Shown piece by piece: positions 1-5,800 of a stretch of 6,358 bases of DNA (positions are counted from its first letter, which is position 1; each line of letters starts with the position of its first letter). The position numbers and the translations under genes were made by a program. This DNA is from an uncultured Erysipelotrichaceae bacterium. Its GTDB lineage: Bacteria; Bacillota_I; Bacilli_A; RFN20; CAG-826. The stretch covers positions 1 to 6,358 of the forward strand of contig CADBDO010000048.1 of assembly GCA_902793515.1 (NCBI GenBank). The letters run 5' to 3'. A model generated the notes under the pieces. That model worked only from the letters and a program-made list of their open reading frames with translations, did not search any database and had not been told where the DNA came from.

Positions 1-1
1 C

Positions 2-286
2 CACACCCCATTCCTTGACAGAACTCCAAACGAGCTCAAACTCAAATACCTTGCTGATGGCAAATACAAGAATCTCTCCGGTGAAGAGTTAAGCGCTGCA
101 ATCGCTGCCGACATCAAAGAGAAGGACGCTAACCTCTTCGGCAAGATGACCTCTGAGGGCACCACTCCTCGTAAGTACGCTGACCTCATTGGCTCACTCT
201 GCGACCTCACTTCCGGTTCTGGCGACAAAGGAACCCCAATCGTCTGGATCAGAGGCTACTTCGATAACATGACTTCTGGCAACTAA
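2..286 (+). CDS. C-terminal fragment of an unrecognised, probably highly expressed protein (5' end outside window)
   Basis: An open frame runs from the left edge to a TAA at 284-286 and gives 94 residues; no start is in view, so the gene is truncated by the window, not broken. The fragment begins HTPFLDRTPNELK, has a charged, helix-like middle (GEELSAAIAADIKEKDANLF) and ends in PIVWIRGYFDNMTSGN. I see no signal peptide, membrane segment or catalytic motif I can name. Codon choice is strongly biased to C-ending codons: all four Tyr are TAC, all three Phe are TTC, four of five Asn are AAC and four of five Ile are ATC. That pattern usually marks abundant proteins such as central metabolic enzymes, and it differs from the more mixed usage in the minus-strand genes. 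A strong terminator follows directly. A soluble metabolic enzyme is a guess; that the frame is coding is much surer. Confidence 0.75.
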   Translation, partial: HTPFLDRTPNELKLKYLADGKYKNLSGEELSAAIAADIKEKDANLFGKMTSEGTTPRKYADLIGSLCDLTSGSGDKGTPIVWIRGYFDNMTSGN

Positions 287-303
287 GCCAAAAGATAAAA
301 AAC

Positions 304-331
304 AAAACGGCATCTCACGGTGCCGTTTTTT
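304..331. terminator. Bidirectional intrinsic terminator between convergent genes
   Basis: The arm AAAACGGCA at 304-312 pairs perfectly with TGCCGTTTT at 321-329. A T-G and a C-G pair extend the stem inward and leave a four-base loop (TCAC, 315-318). On the plus strand the stem runs into T residues to 331, then CTT. On the minus strand the tail reads TTTTGTTTTTTA. The hairpin can therefore end both the plus-strand gene stopping at 286 and the minus-strand cluster, whose last stop codon begins at 335, only a few bases before the stem. Confidence 0.88.
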
Positions 332-332
332 C

Positions 333-992
333 TTATTCGATGTAATCCTTCGCTTCTTCTAAGGAGTCTAGTATCAAGGCATCGGTCCCATTCTCTAAGA
401 CCTCTTTGGTTTGGTGGCCTCTCGAGATGAGGATGATATCCGCGCCTAGCTCTTTAGCGACCTCAGCATCATGGAGGGTATCGCCGATAAAGAGGGTTTT
501 TGATAAATCCAAGTGGGTTTTGCTGAAGAAATTCTTCGCAACGCCGGCTTTTCCTGAAGCGTATTCGTCGCTTGTGCCGATGATGTTATCGAAATACTTA
601 TCAACCCCTACCATCTTCGTCTGGAGGAGGAGCTCATTCTGTTTTGTTGCGCTTAGGAGAATGAGGTTTTTCTTTCCTTCGAAGGACTTCACGAAACCAT
701 GGAGGTCAGGGAAGACTTTGACGGCATCAAAACCTTCTCTATATCTCCTGACGAAGTATTTGGCGAGGGCCTCAAAGTCATCCTTTCCTTCGGGAGGGAG
801 AACAAAGCCGACTTTTTTGTAATAGTCGAAAACCGGGAAAGTGAAATAGGTGCGATATTCATCAAGAGTCACGGTTTTGTGCCCTTGCATGGTAAGCATC
901 TCATTGAGGACATCCTTGGTATACCAAGCATCATCGATGATCGTCCCATTGAAATCGAAAACGATGGTTTCGTAATAGCGTTTCTTATCCAT
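333..992 (-). CDS. HAD-superfamily hydrolase, phosphoglycolate-phosphatase-like
   Basis: A 219-residue cytosolic protein with the order of HAD phosphatases. Motif I is FDFNGT (D13 nucleophile, N15, T17), a helical cap spans about residues 20-90, motif II is LLSAT with S114, the motif III lysine is probably K148, and motif IV is FIGDTLHD (D171, D175). The length fits small C1-capped HAD phosphatases such as Gph or PpaX. The second aspartate of DxD, the usual general acid/base of phosphatases, is replaced by Asn; a DFNGT form occurs in a subset of bacterial HAD proteins as I recall. The substrate cannot be told from sequence; a small phosphate ester is the family expectation. The ATG at 990-992 starts 5 bases after the XRE stop, with only a weak AGG about 9 bases upstream, so coupled translation is likely. 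It is the last gene before the shared terminator. Bacillus has a HAD gene (ppaX) beside lgt, but orthology is not established here. Confidence 0.9.
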   Translation of the reverse strand: MDKKRYYETIVFDFNGTIIDDAWYTKDVLNEMLTMQGHKTVTLDEYRTYFTFPVFDYYKKVGFVLPPEGKDDFEALAKYFVRRYREGFDAVKVFPDLHGFVKSFEGKKNLILLSATKQNELLLQTKMVGVDKYFDNIIGTSDEYASGKAGVAKNFFSKTHLDLSKTLFIGDTLHDAEVAKELGADIILISRGHQTKEVLENGTDALILDSLEEAKDYIE

Positions 993-997
993 ACTTC

Positions 998-1243
998 TTA
1001 ACCTAAAAGCGTTTCAATAGAAACGACTCCTTTGAATAGTTCCTCTAAAGTCGTTCCTAATGCAGCCGCTACACGGCCAAGGACGAGGACACTTGGGTTT
1101 CTTTTACCGAGTTCGAGTTCGGAAAGGTAACTCTTAGCCATATCGGCATCGGCGGCTAGATCAACCTGGGAAAGGCCCTTCTCCTTCCTAAGGAAGGCTA
1201 TGCGGCGGCCAAGTTGCCAAAGGACATCGTTCTTATTGGCCAT
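998..1243 (-). CDS. Small XRE-family helix-turn-helix regulator
   Basis: An 81-residue protein that is almost entirely one Cro/C1-type HTH domain (about residues 11-70). The opening helix is LGRRIAFLRKEKG, the first helix of the HTH is LSQVDLAADAD, and the recognition helix lies in MAKSYLSELELGKRNPS. A closing LGRVAAALGTTLEELF helix is the usual end of this fold. There is no sensor, peptidase or membrane part, so it would act as a small dimeric DNA-binding regulator or as a partner of another protein. The ATG at 1241-1243 lies inside the end of whiA (11-base overlap), with a GGAGG Shine-Dalgarno 9 bases upstream, so the start is well supported. Its target is unknown; autoregulation or control of genes elsewhere are both open. 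No convincing operator palindrome was seen nearby. Confidence 0.92.
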   Translation of the reverse strand: MANKNDVLWQLGRRIAFLRKEKGLSQVDLAADADMAKSYLSELELGKRNPSVLVLGRVAAALGTTLEELFKGVVSIETLLG

Positions 1244-2195
1244 TCCTTAGTTCCTCCGCGTGAGTGTGCACATATCTTAGAAGGTGATTGATGTTTGATT
1301 TGGAGATTTCGGTATTGAGCTCTGAGCTTAGGAGTTTTGAGAGCTCATCTAAAGATGCGTCTGGGTTTTTGACCCTGAGTTCCATACAGGCGAGAAGCTT
1401 TGGGTTTGAGATGTTCTCTTTGCCTTCTTTTTTGAAGATGTAATTGATCTCGTCTATTTGTCTCTTTGATGCAGAAACAACCCTACCGTAGTTAGCGGTA
1501 TCCAAATTGCTTAGCCTATTGCCGATGCTAGAGAAGTCTCTGCTGATCCGGACGTCCTCAAAGACAAGGCACTGATCTTTCGCGCCCATAAGGACAAGGA
1601 AGTCGCTGATCTCGTCTCCCTTCTTGAGATAAAGGACGAATTGGTTCCTTCTTTTGCTAAGTTTGCAAGAGAATGGATGAGGCTGGTATTTCGACCAGAT
1701 TTTTAATAAAAACTTTGCAAATCCTTCATCTTTTACGGAAATCTCAAGGTGGTATGAGCGGGAATTTGGGTTATTGACAGAACCTCCGGCAAGGAAGGCT
1801 CCGGTGAGGTAGGCCGCTACATCTTCGGAACTCGAGATGATGTTCTTCGGCCTTTCAGGATTAAAGAAATCGACCTCAAGGTCATCAAGGATCTTGCTTG
1901 CCTCATCATCGACGATGACGTGGTAGATCATTCTCTTTAGGAAGCCTGCGCTTCTGGTGTAGGCGAATCTGACATCGACTCCGTAGAGTTCATGAAGATA
2001 TTGGTAGACGCATTTGGCGATGGCGCTATTCTCGCTAGAAAGCTCTAAGCCCTCTTGCTTGCCCCTGATCCTTAGATATCCGTTGATTCTCACAAACGAA
2101 GAAAGGAGTGCCTTCTTCTCAGAGACGCTTCTCTCTGCTTTGGCGCTTTCTTCCTTCACGAGTCTAGCAAAGGATATGGATTCTCTAGTGGCCAC
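1233..2195 (-). CDS. whiA: DNA-binding protein WhiA
   Basis: A 320-residue match in length and layout to WhiA, a homing-endonuclease-derived DNA-binding protein found across Gram-positives. It is a sporulation regulator in Streptomyces and affects division and chromosome segregation in Bacillus. The N-terminal part (about 1-205) holds the degenerate LAGLIDADG-like fold, with YLTGAFLAGGSVNNP at 129-143 and YHLEISV following; the catalytic acidic residues of true endonucleases are absent, as expected. The C-terminal HTH part contains the family hallmark NRLSNLDTANYGRVVSAS (226-243), then SLDELSKLL and EISKSNINHLLRY (297-309). The last helix region looks a few residues longer than usual (LLSSELNTEISKS). 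The start is GTG at 2193-2195, overlapping the rapZ TAG by one base, with AGGAGG seven bases upstream; no ATG lies near. The usual neighbour yvcK is missing between rapZ and whiA. Confidence 0.96.
   Translation of the reverse strand: MATRESISFARLVKEESAKAERSVSEKKALLSSFVRINGYLRIRGKQEGLELSSENSAIAKCVYQYLHELYGVDVRFAYTRSAGFLKRMIYHVIVDDEASKILDDLEVDFFNPERPKNIISSSEDVAAYLTGAFLAGGSVNNPNSRSYHLEISVKDEGFAKFLLKIWSKYQPHPFSCKLSKRRNQFVLYLKKGDEISDFLVLMGAKDQCLVFEDVRISRDFSSIGNRLSNLDTANYGRVVSASKRQIDEINYIFKKEGKENISNPKLLACMELRVKNPDASLDELSKLLSSELNTEISKSNINHLLRYVHTHAEELRNGQ
1253..1257 (-). promoter_or_regulatory. Shine-Dalgarno site for the XRE regulator, inside whiA
   Basis: On the minus strand the 3' end of whiA contains GGAGG, followed by nine bases and the ATG at 1243. 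It supports this start for the small regulator and shows that it is translated from within the whiA reading frame. Confidence 0.75.
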
Positions 2196-3061
2196 TAATT
2201 GGCCTCCTCGTTGCGGCTAAGTTCGCGGTGGTTGATGCTGCACTTATATTTGTCTTTGTAGTGTTCGTATAAAGCCTGGGCAATATAGACTGAACGGTGC
2301 TGTCCTCCCGTGCAACCGATGTTGACGGAAACGAAACCCTTCCCCTGCTTGACGGTCTCTTCAAAGAAGAGGTCGAGGTTTTCGCAAAGGCCCTTGAAGA
2401 ATCTCTTCGTGACTTCGCTTCCTCCGATGAAGTCTTTGACTGGTTGGTCTAAGCCAGTAAGAGGACGGAGTTCCTTATCCCAATATGGGTTAGGCAAAAG
2501 CCTGACGTCGATGACGATCTCACTGTCACGTGGGAGTCCGTATTTGTAACCGAACGAGGAGAAGAAGATGAAGAGCTTCGATTTCTCTTCACCGATGATG
2601 GTTCCGGCATAGGCACGGAAGTATTTCTCGCTCATCGAGGTGGTGTCGATATAAATATCGAAAAGAGGCCTTAGCTTGTCGATGTTCGTTCTATCGCTGG
2701 CGATTGCCTCTTCTAACGTATAGCCCTTAGGCTGCAATGGGTGGATGTGACGGGTTAAGCGGAAACGGGACATCAGCTCATCGAAAGAGCAATCAAGTCC
2801 CCAAGTCTTTAACTCAATCCCTTCCTCATCCTTGATGATGTCATAAACCTTCTCGAATTTGTCGAGGTTGACGAAGAGAGCGACCTTGCCATAGGTCTGT
2901 GGTTCTTTCTTGAAGACGTCAATCAAAGAGAGAGCAAGCGATGAAGGGATTTGCTCAACGATGTAATAGCCTAAAGATTCGGCGATCGACGCGACAGTTG
3001 TTTTGCCTGCGCCAGAGCAGCCGGTGACAAGGAGAAGTTTGATCTTTTCGCTTTCAGCCAT
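2195..3061 (-). CDS. rapZ: RapZ/YvcJ-family nucleotide-binding protein
   Basis: A 288-residue cytosolic protein, the family's usual length. The N-terminal P-loop is GCSGAGKT (14-21). Further family blocks follow: SFDELMSRFRLTRHIHPL (92-109), the SSFGYKYGLPRDSEIVIDVR stretch (168-187) with LLPNPYW after it, LTGLDQPV (201-208), and the C-terminal IGCTGGQHRSVYIAQAL (248-264). In E. coli RapZ is an adaptor that delivers the GlmZ small RNA to RNase E and so controls glucosamine-6-phosphate synthesis. In Bacillus YvcJ binds and hydrolyses nucleotides and affects competence, and the RNA role is not assumed here. One oddity is that the usual DNLP after the P-loop reads EQIP (36-39). The start ATG (3059-3061) overlaps the trxB TAA as TAATG, with AGGAAGG about 10 bases upstream, so the genes are translationally coupled. 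whiA follows with a one-base overlap. Confidence 0.96.
   Translation of the reverse strand: MAESEKIKLLLVTGCSGAGKTTVASIAESLGYYIVEQIPSSLALSLIDVFKKEPQTYGKVALFVNLDKFEKVYDIIKDEEGIELKTWGLDCSFDELMSRFRLTRHIHPLQPKGYTLEEAIASDRTNIDKLRPLFDIYIDTTSMSEKYFRAYAGTIIGEEKSKLFIFFSSFGYKYGLPRDSEIVIDVRLLPNPYWDKELRPLTGLDQPVKDFIGGSEVTKRFFKGLCENLDLFFEETVKQGKGFVSVNIGCTGGQHRSVYIAQALYEHYKDKYKCSINHRELSRNEEAN
2203..2208 (-). promoter_or_regulatory. Strong Shine-Dalgarno that fixes the GTG start of whiA
   Basis: The minus strand reads AGGAGG, seven bases, then GTG at 2195. It sits in the last codons of rapZ. The near-perfect sequence and spacing, together with the TAGTG stop/start overlap, are the reason for choosing the GTG. 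Confidence 0.8.
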
Positions 3062-3972
3062 TATTTCTTTGCCTTCCTCACATATTGTAACGCGCTTGTG
3101 GCGGCGATTGCTCCATCACTTGCCGCGGTGACGACCTGACGAAGGGTCTTATCGACGATGTCCCCTGCTGCGAATAAGCCTTCGCAAGAGGAAGCCATAT
3201 TCGTATCGACCTTGATGAAGCCGCGGTTGCTTTCAAGATTCAAAGGGGAAAGGAATGCGGATGCGCTCTTCTCTCCAAACAGAGGGAAAACGACATCAGT
3301 TTGGATTTCAAAAACCCCATCTTTTCCTTCGCATTCGATGGAAGATACCGCATTTTCGCCAAGGATTTTTGAAATTTTCGTATTTGTAAGAAGGGTGACG
3401 TTGTCATTCTTTAAGAGTGAGCTAAGCATCATCTCCTCGCCCTGATATTCTTCTTCTGGGGTTACAAGATAAAGTTTGCCGACAAGAGCCTGAAGATAGA
3501 TGGCTTCTTCTAAGGCCTGGAAGCCTTTGCCATAGATCACTGCGGTCTTGCCTCTATAGAGAGGGCCATCGCAAGTAGCGCAATAAGAGACGCCTTTGCC
3601 AAAGAGCTCTTTCTCACCTTTGATAGTTGGGACGTTTGATAAACCAGTCGCAACGATGATCGCTAAAGCGGAATAGGTTTCTTCTTCTGTGGCAACGATG
3701 AAGCGACCTTCTTCTTTATGGACGTTTTTGACCTCACCAAAGGTCGAAGAAACACCAAGCGATTCGGTGCTCTTAAGAAGCGACATGGCTAAATCAAAGC
3801 CATTGGCATTAGGGATGCCTGGGTAATTGCCAACTTCGTGGATATTGAGAAGCTTTCCTCCTGGGGCGGCTTTCTCAAGCCAGATAAAAGAGGCGTTTGC
3901 TCTTGCCAAATAAAGGGCTGCGGAGATGCCGGCTGGACCAGCACCGATGATAACGATGTCTGTGTTAGTCAT
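3061..3972 (-). CDS. trxB: Thioredoxin reductase-like flavoprotein lacking the NADPH motifs
   Basis: A 303-residue low-molecular-weight thioredoxin-reductase-type protein. FAD binding is shown by GAGPAG (10-15), GGKLLNIHEVGNYPG (38-52) and the C-terminal GLFAAGDIVDKTLRQVVTAA (265-284). The redox pair is CATC (C131, C134), the exact TrxB active-site spacing, so disulfide reduction of a thioredoxin-like partner is expected. The pyridine-nucleotide domain is atypical. Where TrxB has GGGxxA this has YGKGFQA (147-153), and where it has HRRxxxR for the NADPH 2'-phosphate this has TPEEEYQ (171-177). NADH, ferredoxin or a flavin donor is therefore possible; family members lacking these motifs (ferredoxin- and flavin-linked types) are known. 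The ATG at 3970-3972 overlaps the lgt end by 8 bases with only a weak Shine-Dalgarno, which fits reinitiation after lgt. The TrxB family assignment is sure; the electron donor is not. Confidence 0.93.
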   Translation of the reverse strand: MTNTDIVIIGAGPAGISAALYLARANASFIWLEKAAPGGKLLNIHEVGNYPGIPNANGFDLAMSLLKSTESLGVSSTFGEVKNVHKEEGRFIVATEEETYSALAIIVATGLSNVPTIKGEKELFGKGVSYCATCDGPLYRGKTAVIYGKGFQALEEAIYLQALVGKLYLVTPEEEYQGEEMMLSSLLKNDNVTLLTNTKISKILGENAVSSIECEGKDGVFEIQTDVVFPLFGEKSASAFLSPLNLESNRGFIKVDTNMASSCEGLFAAGDIVDKTLRQVVTAASDGAIAATSALQYVRKAKK

Positions 3973-5791
3973 GTTCTTTGGCTTGTTCTACAAGCGCTTC
4001 CTCCTTTTTGATTTTATTGAAATGCATTTCAGCAAATATCGGCATTAAGGATAAGGCTGCTCCTAAGATAGCGAAGGCAATCATTAAGAAGAAGCCATAC
4101 GATAAGTTGACATACTGACCATTGGTTTCGATTACGTTTTGGCCAGCGATCATAAGAACAGCGGAGATGCCTGCAAGAGACATTCCTCCGATTGAGAGAT
4201 ATTTGACGACCTTCTCTTTGCCTTCTTTCTTTGAGAAAACGAACTCAAGGACAAAGCAAACCAAAGCAAGGGCGAGAAGGACATATGTGACGACATAGAT
4301 AGGCGTCTTGGCCATGACCTCAAACCCAGTGAATGGGGTGACTGTTCCACTGCCATCTTTCTGAGTCGATAAAGAAACGCTTTGGAGAAGAGGGAAAAGA
4401 AGGGTCGCAAGAATGGCAATCGATGACCAAATAGGAGTTAATCCTTTGTCTTTCTTAGCCTTTATTGCCTCGTATAAGTGAGCGCAGATGATGCCACCCA
4501 CGCCAGTGATGATATAGATAAGTGAGTTACAGATGCTCCAGCTATTGTCGGAACCCATATTGAAGTTAGCGTCTCTCATCGGTTCAAGGATGATACGGAC
4601 AAGTCCGTACCAAACGAAGTAAGAAGAGAGCAAGTCGCCTGGGGCGAGTTTCTTCTTAAGAAGATTTTTCACGCCGTAGGCGATAAGGAAATATCCTCCA
4701 AGATTTAGAAGGGCCTCAATAAGGAAGAGAGGGACGTGGATCATTCCGTCCGCTAAAGCGCCTCCACCGTTATTAAGGTTCATCTGCTGGAGAACATATG
4801 AAGGAAGGATATTCCAAATGCCTTCGACCTTGACGGCCTGGCCATAGACTTCGACGTTGGTGAAGTTTCCTAGTCTTCCAACGGCCTGAGCGATGAAGAT
4901 GGTTGGGACAGCGATATCAAGAGCGACTCTCCAGTCGAACTCTTTGTGTTCGTGTCTGAACCATAAGGCACCGACAATGACGCCGAGGAAAACGCCGCCA
5001 AGGACGGTGAGTCCGCCATTCCAGATTTCAAAGACGCTTGAGAATGGTCTGCCAGCGAATTCTCTTGTCCAGTTGCCGACGACATACCAAATACGGGCGC
5101 CAATGATGCCGGAGACGAAACCAAAGACCAAAGTCGTAGTGAAAAGATCGTGCTTCTTGAAGTCTTTGTAGAGATGATGGTCGGTAACCAAATAGGAGAT
5201 GCCAGCACCGCTAAGGATGAAGATGGCGTAGAAAGCAATCTTAAGGCCTTCCATTGAGTTCTTAGTGAAGGCATTAAAGAAACCAACGCCATCGCCAATA
5301 TAGATGCCTGATGGGAGAGGGTATGACCAATATGCTCCGAAAGCGTCAGTCCAAACAAAGAAAAGGATGATGGCTGGGGCGATTGAGCCAAACATGGCCC
5401 ATTTGAAGAACTTCTGCTCGAAATCGGCGATCTTTCTCTTATAGAAGGTGACTGAGAAGGAAGTCCAAAGCATCGCGAAGAAGATAGCGAAGAAGAATCC
5501 GCCAATCACTGCTTTAAGGTAGTTGCCGATATAGCTGACTGACCTTCCCGCTAAAGCGCCTTTCTCAAATTCGACGATTTCTTTCCAAGCCGGATTGAAT
5601 TCGAAAGCGGACGCTAGCAAACCAGCAAAGCCTAAGCCCACCGCTAATAATCCGACCACGTAATTGATCCAGTCTTTTTTCGTGAAAGCATCCGTCAAAG
5701 GATCTTTGTTGAAACGAACAAAGTTATATATGAGATAGGCAATCCCACCTAAGAAGAGGATGCCTCCGATGATTAACAATGCAAATGACAT
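3965..5791 (-). CDS. lgt: Prolipoprotein diacylglyceryl transferase with extra N- and C-terminal membrane regions
   Basis: Lgt transfers diacylglycerol from phosphatidylglycerol to the lipobox cysteine of prelipoproteins in the cytoplasmic membrane. The core (about 160-445) contains the signature GRLGNFTNVEVYG (305-317), matching E. coli R143, N146, E151 and G154 as R306, N309, E314 and G317. It also has Y188 (E. coli Y26), IIGARIWYV (229-237), IWNGGLTVLGG (256-266), and YGLVRIILEPMR (395-406) with R399 and E403 for E. coli R239 and E243. The histidine of GG-x-x-x-H-GG is Leu (L264). The protein has 608 residues against roughly 260-300 normally. Residues 1-155 add about four membrane helices and 450-608 about four more, ending in a charged tail. 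Reading is uninterrupted, so this looks like a real extended form. Start ATG 5789-5791, nine bases after uvrA, without a clear Shine-Dalgarno, suggesting coupling. Confidence 0.93.
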   Translation of the reverse strand: MSFALLIIGGILFLGGIAYLIYNFVRFNKDPLTDAFTKKDWINYVVGLLAVGLGFAGLLASAFEFNPAWKEIVEFEKGALAGRSVSYIGNYLKAVIGGFFFAIFFAMLWTSFSVTFYKRKIADFEQKFFKWAMFGSIAPAIILFFVWTDAFGAYWSYPLPSGIYIGDGVGFFNAFTKNSMEGLKIAFYAIFILSGAGISYLVTDHHLYKDFKKHDLFTTTLVFGFVSGIIGARIWYVVGNWTREFAGRPFSSVFEIWNGGLTVLGGVFLGVIVGALWFRHEHKEFDWRVALDIAVPTIFIAQAVGRLGNFTNVEVYGQAVKVEGIWNILPSYVLQQMNLNNGGGALADGMIHVPLFLIEALLNLGGYFLIAYGVKNLLKKKLAPGDLLSSYFVWYGLVRIILEPMRDANFNMGSDNSWSICNSLIYIITGVGGIICAHLYEAIKAKKDKGLTPIWSSIAILATLLFPLLQSVSLSTQKDGSGTVTPFTGFEVMAKTPIYVVTYVLLALALVCFVLEFVFSKKEGKEKVVKYLSIGGMSLAGISAVLMIAGQNVIETNGQYVNLSYGFFLMIAFAILGAALSLMPIFAEMHFNKIKKEEALVEQAKEHD

Positions 5792-5800
5792 ACGATTATT

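Noticed and set aside
333..992. Naming the HAD gene ppaX because it lies in a cluster with lgt.
   Set aside because: The motif I variant (DFNGT) and cap sequence do not look like PpaX (DLDGT), and it is separated from lgt by four genes.
406..1001. Two plus-strand open frames (406-822 and 699-1001) opposite the HAD gene.
   Set aside because: Both are antisense to a frame with complete HAD motifs, lack a convincing Shine-Dalgarno and show no recognisable domain.
4893..5171. A plus-strand open frame opposite lgt.
   Set aside because: Antisense to conserved Lgt core residues, with no motif; it is explained by the codon pattern of lgt.
4870..5505. A 211-residue Ser/Leu-rich open frame on the minus strand, out of frame within lgt.
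   Set aside because: Low-complexity composition, no motif and full nesting in a well-supported conserved gene; it is a shadow of the lgt codons.
3965..5791. That the long lgt is an artefact of two or three genes joined by a sequencing error.
   Set aside because: The frame is continuous for 608 codons, hydrophobic helices continue through both boundaries, and no Shine-Dalgarno plus start marks a separate gene at either boundary.
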